A stretch of DNA of 64,000 bases from contig NZ_FOOU01000002.1 of assembly GCF_900113275.1 (NCBI RefSeq), positions 372,001 to 436,000 of the forward strand, in the 5' to 3' direction. Position numbers and translations under genes: made by a program. The notes under the pieces were generated by a model. That model ran no database searches, was not told the DNA's origin, and saw only the letters and a program-made list of their open reading frames with translations. Positions 18,023-26,694 of this stretch are shown piece after piece. Source of the stretch: Neptunomonas qingdaonensis (GTDB lineage: Bacteria > Pseudomonadota > Gammaproteobacteria > Pseudomonadales > Balneatricaceae). Position 1 is the first letter of the stretch, and every line of letters begins with the position of its first letter.

Positions 18023-18112
18023 TGCGCAATTAAATAAAACTTTATGTTAATTAATATTACATAATTTTGCGCAAACTACTAACAACTAGCAATATTAGCA
18101 AGGTAATTGCGC
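18023..18112. promoter_or_regulatory. Three TGCGCAAT-like motifs, candidate Lrp-family sites
   Basis: TGCGCAAT (18023-18030), TTGCGCAA (18067-18074) and AATTGCGC (18105-18112) have their GCGC centres 45 and 40 bp apart, about four helical turns, with AT-rich DNA between. Repeated phased short palindromes next to an Lrp/AsnC gene are typical of its own binding region. Confidence 0.5.
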
Positions 18113-18268
18113 TCATATCTACGTACACTTTTCATCATCGGAATCACAGACCGGCATCCACCCGATAGCCGAAGAGAAATAAGCCAAAAGCGAACCTTCT
18201 CACTGCACCCGATGCTGACCAGGCAACCTTTTGTACCACAAGTGCAGCGAACACTGAGTAACACATCC

Positions 18269-18308
18269 GCAAGCCCTGGCGCAGAAACAACGCGAATCAG
18301 GGCTTTGC
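18269..18308 (+). other. Hairpin in the leuA leader, no U-tract
   Basis: GCAAGCCCTG pairs with CAGGGCTTTGC (10 bp with one bulged T, 19-nt loop). It is followed by seven As, so it is not a standard terminator on either strand. It could be an mRNA structure governing leuA expression. Confidence 0.45.
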
Positions 18309-18369
18309 AAAAAAATACTTTTGCCCACTGATACTTATAGAATCAACAGACAGATACAGGAAGCCGGTT

Positions 18370-20034
18370 ATGTTTGATCATCGCAAATATCGTCCTTTTA
18401 CCCCTATTCGTCTTGCTGACCGCACATGGCCAGACAAGCAGATCACTCACGCACCAGACTGGTGTAGTGTTGATCTTCGCGATGGTAATCAGGCGCTGAT
18501 CAACCCGATGAATATCGAACAAAAAACCCGTATGTTCACACTGTTGGTCAAGCTAGGATTTAAAGAGATCGAAGTAGGCTTCCCTTCTGCCTCACAGCCT
18601 GACTTTGATTTCGTACGTAAACTGATCGAAGAAAACCTGATACCGGACGATGTCTGTATTCAGGTGTTAACACAGGCCAGAGAGGACCTGATCAAGCGCT
18701 CGTACGACGCCTTAAAAGATGTCAAACAAGCCATCGTACATGTTTACAACTCCACCTCAACTGTGCAGCGCGAACAAGTTTTCGGGCTTGATCGGGACGG
18801 CATCAAAGCCATTGCCGTACAAGGCGCGCGTTGGGTAAAAGACTATGCCGCACAATACCCACAAACACGATGGAGCTTTCAGTACTCACCCGAAAGCTTT
18901 ACCGGCACCGAAATGGATTACGCTGTAGAGGTCTGCGATGCAGTGATTAATGAATGGGTTGATGAAAATGCGCGCGATATCATCATCAATTTGCCAGCCA
19001 CCGTCGAAATGTCGACGCCAAACGTATTTGCGGATCAGATCGAGTGGTTCTGCCGCCATCTGAAACAACGCCAGCGAGTGCGTATCAGCTTACACACACA
19101 TAATGACCGGGGCTGCGGTGTCGCCGCTGCAGAATTAGGTGTGATGGCCGGTGCTGACCGTATTGAAGGCACATTAATCGGCAATGGCGAACGTACGGGT
19201 AATATGGATATCGTCACAATGGGAATGAATCTGTATTCTCAGGGAATCGATCCTGAATTAGATTTTTCCAACATTAAAGAGATCATCGATGTTGTCGAAT
19301 ACTGCACCGAGTTACCGGTTGCTGCGCGTCATCCATGGGCTGGCGAGCTGGTTTACACGGCATTTTCGGGTAGTCATCAGGACGCGATTCGCAAATCGAT
19401 TAATTACCACGAAGTGCATAACTCTCCTTTCTGGGAAGTCGCCTACTTGCCCATTGATCCCAGAGATATCGGGCGGGAATACGAGGCGGTCATCCGCATC
19501 AACAGCCAAAGCGGCAAAGGCGGTGTAGCCTTAGTGCTGGAGCGTGACTACGGTATTACTTTACCTAAATGGATGCATGGCGAATTAAGCAAAGTAGTCC
19601 AACATGCGACAGAAATCAGCGGAGAAGAGATCTCACCGGCAAATATTAAAGCACTGTTTAAAAAGCACTTTACGACGGTACCTGCGTCTTGGTTATTGCA
19701 AGATTACGACCTGCATACGGATGATGGAAGAGTCAATGCTCAGTTCGTAATAGGCCTGAGCGACACGTTAAGAGGAACAGGCACCGGGGCCGTCGATGCG
19801 TTATGTGATGCTCTGGCGCAACGCTACAGCACTCAGATAGAGATCATTCAATTTGACGAGCACTCTCTCACGCAAGGAACAACAGCACAGGCACAAGCCA
19901 GTGTTGCCTTAACGATTAATGGTATTCGTTTTTCTGCTGTTGCCGTGGCGACAGATACCTCCGCGGCCGCAATACAGGCAGTCTTAACGGCCTTCGCACA
20001 AAGCAATTCAAACGCCCTCAGAGGTGCTGCATAA
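18370..20034 (+). CDS. leuA: 2-isopropylmalate synthase, long (LeuA2) class
   Basis: First committed enzyme of leucine synthesis (acetyl-CoA plus 2-oxoisovalerate). The N-terminus is the extended LeuA2 form (FDHRKYRPFTPIRLADRTWP, then WCSVDLRDGNQALINPM), with the metal-binding HTHNDRGCG and GNGERTGNMDIVTMG motifs in the TIM barrel, and a C-terminal allosteric LeuA dimer domain (about residues 430-550) that senses leucine. 554 residues. AGGAAG lies about 7 nt upstream. This is one of two isopropylmalate synthase genes in the window; it is divergent from an Lrp-type regulator and ends in a strong terminator. Confidence 0.94.
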   Translation: MFDHRKYRPFTPIRLADRTWPDKQITHAPDWCSVDLRDGNQALINPMNIEQKTRMFTLLVKLGFKEIEVGFPSASQPDFDFVRKLIEENLIPDDVCIQVLTQAREDLIKRSYDALKDVKQAIVHVYNSTSTVQREQVFGLDRDGIKAIAVQGARWVKDYAAQYPQTRWSFQYSPESFTGTEMDYAVEVCDAVINEWVDENARDIIINLPATVEMSTPNVFADQIEWFCRHLKQRQRVRISLHTHNDRGCGVAAAELGVMAGADRIEGTLIGNGERTGNMDIVTMGMNLYSQGIDPELDFSNIKEIIDVVEYCTELPVAARHPWAGELVYTAFSGSHQDAIRKSINYHEVHNSPFWEVAYLPIDPRDIGREYEAVIRINSQSGKGGVALVLERDYGITLPKWMHGELSKVVQHATEISGEEISPANIKALFKKHFTTVPASWLLQDYDLHTDDGRVNAQFVIGLSDTLRGTGTGAVDALCDALAQRYSTQIEIIQFDEHSLTQGTTAQAQASVALTINGIRFSAVAVATDTSAAAIQAVLTAFAQSNSNALRGAA

Positions 20035-20047
20035 GCCATTCAACCCC

Positions 20048-20075
20048 GCGGTGACGATTCGTCGTCACCGCTGCT
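20048..20075 (+). terminator. leuA terminator, UUCG tetraloop
   Basis: A perfect 10-bp stem GCGGTGACGA / TCGTCACCGC closed by a TTCG loop, 13 nt after the leuA stop, followed by a modest TGCTTTCCT tail. Confidence 0.75.
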
Positions 20076-20260
20076 TTCCTCAACAATCTACAATATCCTC
20101 AATTCTTTAATGGTTATTTTCATTTTTTGGGTTATAACTAAATACACTCATTAAATTAAACTCGCCTAATTAAGCCTATTTTTTATGTTGTTATATTCAA
20201 TCGTATGCAGTTTTATACAGCTTTTTAAAAAACGGCTTAGCTAATTACAGGTACATTTTC

Positions 20261-21181
20261 ATGCAGATATTGGTTGTTGACGACAACAGACTTATACGCG
20301 AAATGGTTAGCGCCATCATTGCTAACGAAGGCTATACACCTTTCACAGCAACAGGCGCAAAGGAAGCCCACACTGTTCTCGATACAACAGACATTGACCT
20401 CATTCTCATGGATGTTGAGATGTCGGATATAAATGGATTTGAGCTAACCCGCCAGATACGCCAGCGCTTAAAAGAACACTGGATACCCATCATTTTCCTC
20501 ACCGGAAAAACCAACGAAGAGCACTTAGTCGAAGGAATAGACGCCGGCGGTGATGATTACCTGACCAAACCGGTTAACAGTACTGTCCTGAGCGCAAAAA
20601 TACGCGCCATGGCACGTATCGCACAAATGAAGGCCGCATTAGATGAAGCCAACCAACAACTGTTAAAGCTCACGCACGTTGACGCGTTAACAGACGCTAT
20701 CAACCGACGCGGCATGGACGAAGCATTAGATCGCGCCTGGAGAATTACTCAACGTGAAAAAACAGAACTATCACTGGTTCTGATCGATATCGACCACTTC
20801 AAAGCCTATAACGACAATTATGGGCACCCGCAAGGCGATATATGCCTGAAGACCTTCAGCAAAACCATTCAGGCGCAGCTGTTCCGCGCAGGCGATTTGT
20901 TAGCGCGCTATGGTGGAGAAGAGTTTTTACTTATTTTGCCGAATACGCCTATAGAAGGCGCAAAAATGTTATGTGAACGCATTATTGAAGCACTAGCAGA
21001 AGTAAATCTGGTGCATGCCTTTTCAGCAACCCGTCCACACGTCACAGCAAGCTTTGGAATTTCTTCCACCCTCGGCAATGCAAAAAACACAGCCGAATTG
21101 ATAGAGCAGGCGGATAAAGCCTTATACATATCCAAAGAATCAGGAAGAAATCGATTTACCCACTATTTAGAAGCATCCTAG
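20261..21181 (+). CDS. Response regulator with GGDEF domain (diguanylate cyclase)
   Basis: Makes cyclic di-GMP under control of a receiver domain (PleD/WspR-like, single receiver). Receiver: DDN at 7-9, phosphoacceptor Asp51, Thr81, Lys103. A helical linker (110-137) joins the GGDEF domain with the active-site motif GGEEF at 218-222 and an inhibitory I-site RAGD at 209-212, exactly five residues ahead of GGEEF, so product feedback is expected. 306 residues. No cognate histidine kinase is adjacent. The promoter region (20080-20260) is AT-rich; no clear promoter was picked. Confidence 0.94.
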   Translation: MQILVVDDNRLIREMVSAIIANEGYTPFTATGAKEAHTVLDTTDIDLILMDVEMSDINGFELTRQIRQRLKEHWIPIIFLTGKTNEEHLVEGIDAGGDDYLTKPVNSTVLSAKIRAMARIAQMKAALDEANQQLLKLTHVDALTDAINRRGMDEALDRAWRITQREKTELSLVLIDIDHFKAYNDNYGHPQGDICLKTFSKTIQAQLFRAGDLLARYGGEEFLLILPNTPIEGAKMLCERIIEALAEVNLVHAFSATRPHVTASFGISSTLGNAKNTAELIEQADKALYISKESGRNRFTHYLEAS

Positions 21182-21222
21182 CTATCTGGAAACAGCGTAG
21201 CTAGGTAGTAACATCCTAGCTA
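21177..21222. repeat. Alternating CCTAGCTA inverted repeats between converging genes
   Basis: CCTAGCTA (21177-21184), TAGCTAGG (21198-21205) and CCTAGCTA (21215-21222) allow two alternative 8-bp hairpins in the 38-nt gap between the GGDEF gene and rimI. No U-tract; possibly a bidirectional factor-dependent end. Confidence 0.6.
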
Positions 21223-21672
21223 ACCACGAATACGGTAGCTATAGAGCAATGCATCCTCCACTCCGGCAACGCTGGCGTAATAACCTTTACGCCGTCCATC
21301 CTGTGTAAAGCCAAATGACTCATACAGGCGGATAGCGGCTACATTACGCTCGCGCACTTCCAGCAATAAACGCTGCATGCCTGCCACCGCCAACTGCTGG
21401 CAGAGTTGCGCCAATAATTCTGTTGCCATGCCACGCCCCTGACACTCAGGAAGCAACGCTATTTGATAAAGTTCAGCTTCATCTAATACCGACCCGACAA
21501 GAGCATATCCAACGAGATCGCCCTGAACCTTAATACCCAGATTTATAGCATTCACATTCAGAAGTTGTTGCTGTATCTGTTTTTCAGACCAATGGTCGTC
21601 GGTAAAACACTGAGCTTCAATCTGCATTATCAGCGGAATATCAGCGCTAAATAACGAAACGAGCTCAGGCAT
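21220..21672 (-). CDS. rimI: Ribosomal protein S18-alanine N-acetyltransferase
   Basis: GNAT acetyltransferase that acetylates the N-terminal alanine of S18. Acetyl-CoA loop with the Q/RxxGxG/A signature CQGRGMATELLAQL (about residues 77-90) preceded by DEAELYQIALLP, and the RimI block LLEVRERNVAAIRLYESFGF followed by RRKGYY. 150 residues (E. coli 148). The ATG overlaps the end of the upstream HolD-like gene by 8 nt, matching the E. coli holD-rimI order. Confidence 0.92.
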   Translation of the reverse strand: MPELVSLFSADIPLIMQIEAQCFTDDHWSEKQIQQQLLNVNAINLGIKVQGDLVGYALVGSVLDEAELYQIALLPECQGRGMATELLAQLCQQLAVAGMQRLLLEVRERNVAAIRLYESFGFTQDGRRKGYYASVAGVEDALLYSYRIRG

Positions 21673-22627
21673 TAACAGGCAGGACTTTCTGCAGATCGCC
21701 CCAGACCTCTTTTTTACACTCAGGGATTTGCAGCATCTGCGTCAGACTAAGCGATGTCATCGCTTTGATCTGGGATGAATAGTTGAAAACAACCGCTCGC
21801 AGCTCATCAATGCCCTCTTCACGCTGCATCCCCATTTGAGCGGCAGACTCACCTAAAAACAGCAGTAAACGCGGTGTCGCCTGCTGTAACAACTTTTGGA
21901 TTTTATGCTTCACAGCCAGCGAGGCTTCGGCTTTACCCTGATCCAGCGAGTCACCTGCCAGCATAGGCCAAGCCAGCACGTAAGGTGCGGCCAAAAGCTC
22001 AGCATCCAGCCCCATCGCCTTCACCATGTTGGCGCAAAGTGCCTGATATTTACCTTGCGTTATCCCACCACGACTCAGAAGCGGCAGGCTATCAACCACC
22101 AGCAGGTCTTTATACAACCAGAATCCCAGACGAAAACGGGGGGCTTTCTCTTTACCGGAACGCGGTTTGATCTCCACGTGTGGCATTGCCACTTCGGCTT
22201 CGCTCGGCTCTTGACCAGTCCTTGCCTGAACAGATGTCTGATCAGAGTCCTGAACAACTGTAGCCGTCACGCCTGCCGCCACACTGCTACGCGTTAAGGA
22301 ATCGTGCGGTGTCGGCGCTTCCCTGCGTTGCTTAGACGATCTGTCTGATGGCGCCAGCAAATCAAGCGATGCCGCCGTAACAGGTGCCACCGCCTGTTGA
22401 TGATGTACTTTTTCGCTGATGTGGGATGCATCTTCAGCCACATCATCTGATTCAAAAACATCCGCTTCGTGCCCATAGAGAAATTCATAGACGCTTTCAT
22501 GAGAAGGACGCGCACCCGGCAAAGCAGAGCGAGGCAACCAACTGGTCACCCCCATCGCCTCTAAATACTGGTGTCGACGCCGCTCGGCGCGCAAATGCTC
22601 AACTGTTTGCTCAACTGCCACTGCCAT
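21665..22627 (-). CDS. HolD-like protein (DNA polymerase III psi candidate)
   Basis: 320 residues. The N-terminal part, HQYLEAMGVTSWLPRSALPG, resembles the E. coli HolD segment QLQQLGITQW followed by an Arg/Pro turn, the piece that contacts HolC. A low-complexity, charged middle (about 55-165) follows, then a globular C-terminal part with LGFWLYKDLLVVDSLPLL and RLLLFLGESAAQMG. Position next to rimI is the holD position in gammaproteobacteria, and pseudomonad psi subunits are longer and diverged like this one. Assignment rests on context plus weak similarity. Overlaps leuA stop by 1 nt (TAATG). Confidence 0.55.
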   Translation of the reverse strand: MAVAVEQTVEHLRAERRRHQYLEAMGVTSWLPRSALPGARPSHESVYEFLYGHEADVFESDDVAEDASHISEKVHHQQAVAPVTAASLDLLAPSDRSSKQRREAPTPHDSLTRSSVAAGVTATVVQDSDQTSVQARTGQEPSEAEVAMPHVEIKPRSGKEKAPRFRLGFWLYKDLLVVDSLPLLSRGGITQGKYQALCANMVKAMGLDAELLAAPYVLAWPMLAGDSLDQGKAEASLAVKHKIQKLLQQATPRLLLFLGESAAQMGMQREEGIDELRAVVFNYSSQIKAMTSLSLTQMLQIPECKKEVWGDLQKVLPVNA

Positions 22628-24168
22628 TAAACCTGCGGATGTGCTTTTTGCACATTGGCATCCAACAAGTTGAGCGCATGCACATAGGCTTTCGCCGAAG
22701 CGATGATGATATCGATATCAGCCCCCATGCCGTTAACAATGCGACCTGCTTTTTCCAAACGTACCGTTACTTCACCTTGTGAATCTGTACCGCTGGTGAT
22801 GGCATTAACCGAATACAGTTCAAGGCTGGATTCAGAGTGCACTATTGCTTCAATCGCTTTGAGTGCTGCATCAACCGGACCACCACCTTCCGATTCAGCC
22901 TTATGCTCAACACCCTCAACCATCAGGGTGACCTGAGCGACAGGCACTTCACCGGTCTGGGAAGTCACATTCAGAGAAGACAGTTTATATTTCTCATACG
23001 CATCCGCCGCACGCACATCAGATACCAGCGCAACCAGATCTTCATCAAAGATCTCATGCTTCTTATCTGCAAGCTCTTTGAAGCGCGCAAAAGCATGGTT
23101 TAGTTCAACATCTGAGCTGAAACTAGTACCCAACTCTTCCAGGCGTGAACGGAAGGCGTTACGCCCGGAGTGCTTACCCATCACCATCCGATTGGTCTGC
23201 CAACCCACATCCTGAGCCGTCATGATTTCGTAAGTTTCACGATGTTTCAGCACACCGTCCTGATGAATACCGGATTCATGTGCAAACGCATTAGCACCAA
23301 CAATCGCTTTGTTTGGCTGAACCGGAAAGCCGGTAATACTGGAGACCAAACGCGAAGCAGGCACGATCTGCGTCGTATCAATATTGGTGTCTAAGCCCAA
23401 AAGATCTTTTCGGGTACGAATCGCCATAACGAACTCTTCCAGCGACGCATTTCCGGCACGCTCACCCAGTCCGTTAATTGTACATTCGACCTGACGTGCA
23501 CCCGCAGTCACCGCTGCCAACGAATTAGCCACCGCCAGTCCTAGATCGTTATGACAATGTACCGAGAAAATCGCTTTATCCGCATTAGGAATACGCTGTA
23601 ATAACTGCCCGATGGTATAGCCAAACTCTTCGGGAATGGCATAACCGACCGTGTCAGGAATATTGATGGTACGCGCACCGGCATCAATTACTTTCTCGAT
23701 AATACGACACATAAAATCCAGTTCAGAACGGCTGGCATCTTCCAGAGAAAACTCCACATCACTGATCAGATTATGTGCACGCTTCACCGCATGCACGGCA
23801 TGCTCGACTACCTGGTCCGGTGTCATCTGCAGCTTATACTTCATATGGATAGGTGAGGTCGCGATAAACGTATGAATTCGACCCGAGGCGGCATTTTTCA
23901 GTGCTTCGCCGGCACGATCAATATCAGCATCCAGAGCACGCGACAAAGAACAGATAGTGCTTCCGGTTATCGTATCAGCAATGGCTTTAATAGAGGCAAA
24001 GTCACCCGGTGAAGCGATCGCAAAACCAGCCTCGATTACATCAACCCGCATTTTTTCCAATTGCTTGGCAATACGCAGCTTTTCCTCCTTGGTCATTGAC
24101 GCACCAGGGCTTTGCTCACCATCTCGTAATGTTGTATCAAAAATTATGACTTGATTTGTACTGCTCAT
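22627..24168 (-). CDS. leuA: 2-isopropylmalate synthase, E. coli (LeuA1) class
   Basis: Second isopropylmalate synthase of the window. N-terminus [40 protein letters not shown] metal-binding strand, [36 protein letters not shown], and a C-terminal regulatory domain (about 395-505). 513 residues (E. coli 523). GGAG lies 8 nt before the ATG. Heads a leuA-holD-like-rimI run with 1- and 8-nt overlaps. Upstream lie a sigma-70 promoter, a leucine-rich leader ORF and two hairpins, which suggest transcription attenuation by leucyl-tRNA supply. Confidence 0.95.
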   Translation of the reverse strand: MSSTNQVIIFDTTLRDGEQSPGASMTKEEKLRIAKQLEKMRVDVIEAGFAIASPGDFASIKAIADTITGSTICSLSRALDADIDRAGEALKNAASGRIHTFIATSPIHMKYKLQMTPDQVVEHAVHAVKRAHNLISDVEFSLEDASRSELDFMCRIIEKVIDAGARTINIPDTVGYAIPEEFGYTIGQLLQRIPNADKAIFSVHCHNDLGLAVANSLAAVTAGARQVECTINGLGERAGNASLEEFVMAIRTRKDLLGLDTNIDTTQIVPASRLVSSITGFPVQPNKAIVGANAFAHESGIHQDGVLKHRETYEIMTAQDVGWQTNRMVMGKHSGRNAFRSRLEELGTSFSSDVELNHAFARFKELADKKHEIFDEDLVALVSDVRAADAYEKYKLSSLNVTSQTGEVPVAQVTLMVEGVEHKAESEGGGPVDAALKAIEAIVHSESSLELYSVNAITSGTDSQGEVTVRLEKAGRIVNGMGADIDIIIASAKAYVHALNLLDANVQKAHPQV

Positions 24169-24200
24169 CGGAGGGGCTCCAATCAGTTATTCAATGCGGG

Positions 24201-24239
24201 AAAAATACATTGAATTAAACGAATTATTTTAATGTATTT
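24201..24239 (-). terminator. AU-rich hairpin with U-tract before leuA
   Basis: Minus-strand AAATACATT pairs with AATGTATTT (9 bp; more partial pairs inside) and runs into TTTTT, 33 nt before the leuA start. It has the shape of an intrinsic terminator, though with a weak A/U stem. Together with the GC-rich hairpin just upstream it may be the regulated stop of an attenuator. Confidence 0.45.
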
Positions 24240-24242
24240 ACT

Positions 24243-24274
24243 AGCAGGCTATCGGCCAAGCCCGATAGCCTGCT
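24243..24274 (-). promoter_or_regulatory. GC-rich leader hairpin upstream of leuA
   Basis: A perfect 13-bp stem (AGCAGGCTATCGG and its complement) with a 6-nt loop, 29 nt downstream of the leader-ORF stop codon. It is the most stable structure in the leader. It is followed by AGTAAATAC rather than Us, so whether it terminates, pauses or masks is open. Confidence 0.65.
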
Positions 24275-24302
24275 GGGATGAGGTAACTCGATATTAACTG
24301 CC

Positions 24303-24338
24303 CTAAAGCAGTGGACGTAAAAGCTGCAGCCGCATCAT
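24303..24338 (-). CDS. leuL: Putative leucine leader peptide
   Basis: Eleven codons reading MMRLQLLRPLL and a TAG stop: five of eleven residues are leucine, clustered at the end, as expected for a leader whose translation reports leucyl-tRNA charging. The same frame is open back to an ATG at 24407, giving a 34-residue version (MQFVTPCVICKTEV...). Neither start has a good ribosome-binding sequence; a 6-bp hairpin (CAAACG/CGTTTG, 24344-24362) sits just before the short start. It lies between the leuA promoter and the leader hairpins. Confidence 0.6.
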   Translation of the reverse strand: MMRLQLLRPLL

Positions 24339-24444
24339 GACAGCAAACGGAGATATCGTTTGATTAACCTCTGTTTTGCAGATCACACAGGGGGTCACGA
24401 ATTGCATACTCAGCCGCTAACCGAATTGATTTGAATTAGCGATA

Positions 24445-24472
24445 ACTATAACCTGAAGCTAACGATTTGCAA
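24445..24472 (-). promoter_or_regulatory. Promoter of the attenuated leuA
   Basis: Minus-strand TTGCAA (24467-24472), 16-nt spacer, TATAGT (24445-24450). Predicted start near 24438, giving a leader of about 270 nt ahead of leuA. Confidence 0.55.
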
Positions 24473-24547
24473 CCTTCGACCGCGACAAATAGCACTTCTA
24501 ACGAAGCACGCATTTGTAGCGACTTCTGAATAAAGCAGGAAACCACG

Positions 24548-25705
24548 ATGCCGCCCATAGATTTTGATACCTTGATAGACCGACGTGATACCGCCAGCCT
24601 GAAGTGGGAACGTTATCGGGACACAGAAATCCTGCCCATGTGGGTCGCCGATACGGACTTCATGGCACCTCCCAGCGTTACTCAAGCACTACAGAAACGC
24701 ATCGATCATGGTGTTTTTGGCTACACTAATACGCCAGCGGAGCTGAATCAGATAGTCGTTGAACGAATGCAGTCTTTGTACCAGTGGGAGATCAGGACCG
24801 ACTGGCTTGTTTGGCTGCCAGGGTTGGTGTGTGGACTTAACCTGGCTTGTCGTGCGGTTGGCGAAGCAGGCGACGACATCATTGCACCTCAGCCTATTTA
24901 CCCGCCCTTTGTGTCAGCACCTCACTTATCAAAACGCAGAGTGATTCAGGTACCGATGAAGCAAGTACAAACGCGCTTTATTCTCGACCTTGAGGCGCTT
25001 GAGAATTCGATTACCCCCGACACCCACCTGATACTCTTTTGTAACCCACACAATCCGGGCGGCACTGTATACCGCCAAGAGGAGCTACAGCAACTGGCAG
25101 ACATTGCCAAAAAGCATCAGCTGATTATCTGCTCTGACGAGATTCACTGTGATCTGATACTGCAACCGGGCCTGGCACATATCCCTCTGGCAACACTTAA
25201 TCCTGATATTGCCGCACGCACCATCACCTTAATGGCACCGAGTAAAACCTACAACATCGCAGGTTTGGGCTGCTCTTTTGCCATTATCCCTGATGAACAG
25301 CTGCGCAAGCAGTTCATCAACATCAGAAAAGGGATCGTGCCTGATGTCAACTTACTTGGCTATACCGCCGCCATCGGCGCTTATCAGGCGGGTGATGCCT
25401 GGAATCAAAAGCAGCTTAACTATTTGCGCGAGAACAGAGATTTCCTGACAAAGGAGATCAACCAGATCCCCGGCCTGAAGCTCAATCCGATTGAAGCAAC
25501 CTATCTGGCATGGATTGATATATCTGCCGCTAAACTGGAGAATCCAGCCCACTTCTTTGAACAAGCAGGCGTTGGTATGTCTCCTGGCCGGGATTTTGGT
25601 GACAGCAACTACATGAGGCTAAATTTCGGCTGTCCGAGACCTATGCTGGAAGAAGCGGTTAAGCGCATTAAAAACGCTCTGCTTAACCATCTTCCCTGCG
25701 CATAA
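24548..25705 (+). CDS. MalY/PatB-family pyridoxal-phosphate C-S lyase (cystathionine beta-lyase)
   Basis: Fold-type I PLP enzyme of the MalY/PatB group, which cleaves cystathionine or cysteine conjugates. N-terminal family block MPPIDFDTLIDRRDTASLKW, then LPMWVADTDF; substrate loop NPHNPGG; PLP site SDEIHCDL and the Schiff-base lysine in MAPSKTYNIAGLG; C-terminal GRDFG and MRLNFGCPR. 385 residues, family-typical. AGGAAA lies about 7 nt upstream. It ends 11 nt from the converging epmA. A regulator role as for E. coli MalY cannot be judged from sequence. Confidence 0.9.
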   Translation: MPPIDFDTLIDRRDTASLKWERYRDTEILPMWVADTDFMAPPSVTQALQKRIDHGVFGYTNTPAELNQIVVERMQSLYQWEIRTDWLVWLPGLVCGLNLACRAVGEAGDDIIAPQPIYPPFVSAPHLSKRRVIQVPMKQVQTRFILDLEALENSITPDTHLILFCNPHNPGGTVYRQEELQQLADIAKKHQLIICSDEIHCDLILQPGLAHIPLATLNPDIAARTITLMAPSKTYNIAGLGCSFAIIPDEQLRKQFINIRKGIVPDVNLLGYTAAIGAYQAGDAWNQKQLNYLRENRDFLTKEINQIPGLKLNPIEATYLAWIDISAAKLENPAHFFEQAGVGMSPGRDFGDSNYMRLNFGCPRPMLEEAVKRIKNALLNHLPCA

Positions 25706-25716
25706 AGGAACTAACA

Positions 25717-26682
25717 TCAGGCGTTACGAAAGGTAAAAGGAATGACCTCTTCGATGTGTTCAGCCTGTAATGCAAGCATAATAAGCCGGTCGACGCCCAA
25801 CGCAACACCGGCACAGTCGGGCAGCCCGCCAGCCAGCGCTGAAACCAAGCGCTGTTCCAGTGGACGCTGTGGCAAGCCTAACTGTTTTCTACTGCGCTGA
25901 TCGGCCTCCAGCCTGTGCTGCTGCTCAGTAGGATCGGTCAATTCATGATATCCATTTGCCAGCTCTATGCCGTTAACAAACAACTCAAAGCGAGAAGCCG
26001 TCAGTTGGCCATCAGTATTCGTTTTAATACGCGCCAACGCTGATTGGCTGGCAGGATAGTCAGTAATAAAAACAGGCTCCTCTTTCAGTAAAGGCTCAAT
26101 AACATGCGACATAAGCAGATTCAGCCAGCCATCCCGATCATCCGGATCCATATTTACTTCGACGTGCTGCCGCATCACATCGGCTAGCTGAGCAGTGCTG
26201 ATCTCCTGAAGATCAACCTCCAGTTTCTCCATGAAAATTTCTGCATAGGTACAACGGCGAATCGGCCCGATACCCAATACCAAGCGGACAAGACGCTCGA
26301 CATCATCCATCAGATTCTTATCATCAAAGCCTAAACGATACCACTCCAGCATAGTGAATTCCGGATTATGGTAACGCCCCTCTTCGCCATTTCGAAAGAC
26401 TTTCCCCATCTGATAGATAGAGCCACTTCCGGCAGCCAGCAAACGTTTCATGGCATACTCGGGAGAGGTTTGCAGATAGCACATTTCTGCACTCGCATCA
26501 GGGTGGCCACGAAAAGCAACGTCCAATGAGTCGATAAACGGATCACTAACAGCGCATTGAGACAACACAGCTGTATCAACTTCAAGTACCTGTTGCTCAG
26601 CAAAGTAGCGGCGTATATCGGCGAAAATCGCGGCTCTTTTATGCAAATTTTCGACGCTGGCCGTTGGTTTCCAATCAGACAT
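25717..26682 (-). CDS. epmA: EF-P--(R)-beta-lysine ligase
   Basis: LysRS-like enzyme that attaches (R)-beta-lysine to elongation factor P. Class II synthetase motifs 2 (KVFRNGEEGRYHNPEFTMLE) and 3 (GVALGVDRLIMLAL) are present but there is no anticodon-binding domain; 321 residues (E. coli 325). Its substrate gene efp is just upstream on the same strand, and epmB is divergent beyond efp, so the whole modification pathway is clustered. GGGGGA lies right before the start and is shared with the tail of the efp terminator. Confidence 0.95.
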   Translation of the reverse strand: MSDWKPTASVENLHKRAAIFADIRRYFAEQQVLEVDTAVLSQCAVSDPFIDSLDVAFRGHPDASAEMCYLQTSPEYAMKRLLAAGSGSIYQMGKVFRNGEEGRYHNPEFTMLEWYRLGFDDKNLMDDVERLVRLVLGIGPIRRCTYAEIFMEKLEVDLQEISTAQLADVMRQHVEVNMDPDDRDGWLNLLMSHVIEPLLKEEPVFITDYPASQSALARIKTNTDGQLTASRFELFVNGIELANGYHELTDPTEQQHRLEADQRSRKQLGLPQRPLEQRLVSALAGGLPDCAGVALGVDRLIMLALQAEHIEEVIPFTFRNA

Positions 26683-26694
26683 ACTTCCCCCACT

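Larger units (their letters stand above)
18007..18369. other. Control region between Lrp-type gene and leuA
   Basis: 363 nt. The lrp-side part (18020-18115) is AT-rich with three GCGC-centred motifs. The leuA side (18120-18369) carries a strong hairpin (18269-18308). A frame open from 18107 to 18331 has no family resemblance and no ribosome-binding site. No leucine-codon run was found here, unlike the second leuA. Confidence 0.6.
24169..24547. other. leuA leader / malY upstream region
   Basis: 379 nt. Read on the minus strand it contains, in order, a promoter (24445-24472), a leucine-rich leader ORF (24303-24338 or longer from 24407), a GC-rich hairpin (24243-24274), an AU-rich hairpin with a U-tract (24201-24239) and the leuA ribosome-binding site. 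On the plus strand it is the malY upstream region; no clear malY promoter was found. Confidence 0.7.

Noticed and set aside
18269-18308. Strong hairpin considered as a terminator
   Set aside because: Followed by seven As on the plus strand and no Us on the minus strand, so not an intrinsic terminator.
18107-18331. 74-codon frame upstream of leuA, tested as leader peptide
   Set aside because: No run of leucine codons near its end and no ribosome-binding site; the hairpin after it lacks a U-tract.
21177-21222. CCTAGCTA repeats considered as an attachment site or IS end
   Set aside because: No transposase or integrase nearby and no target duplication; the repeats simply form hairpins between converging genes.
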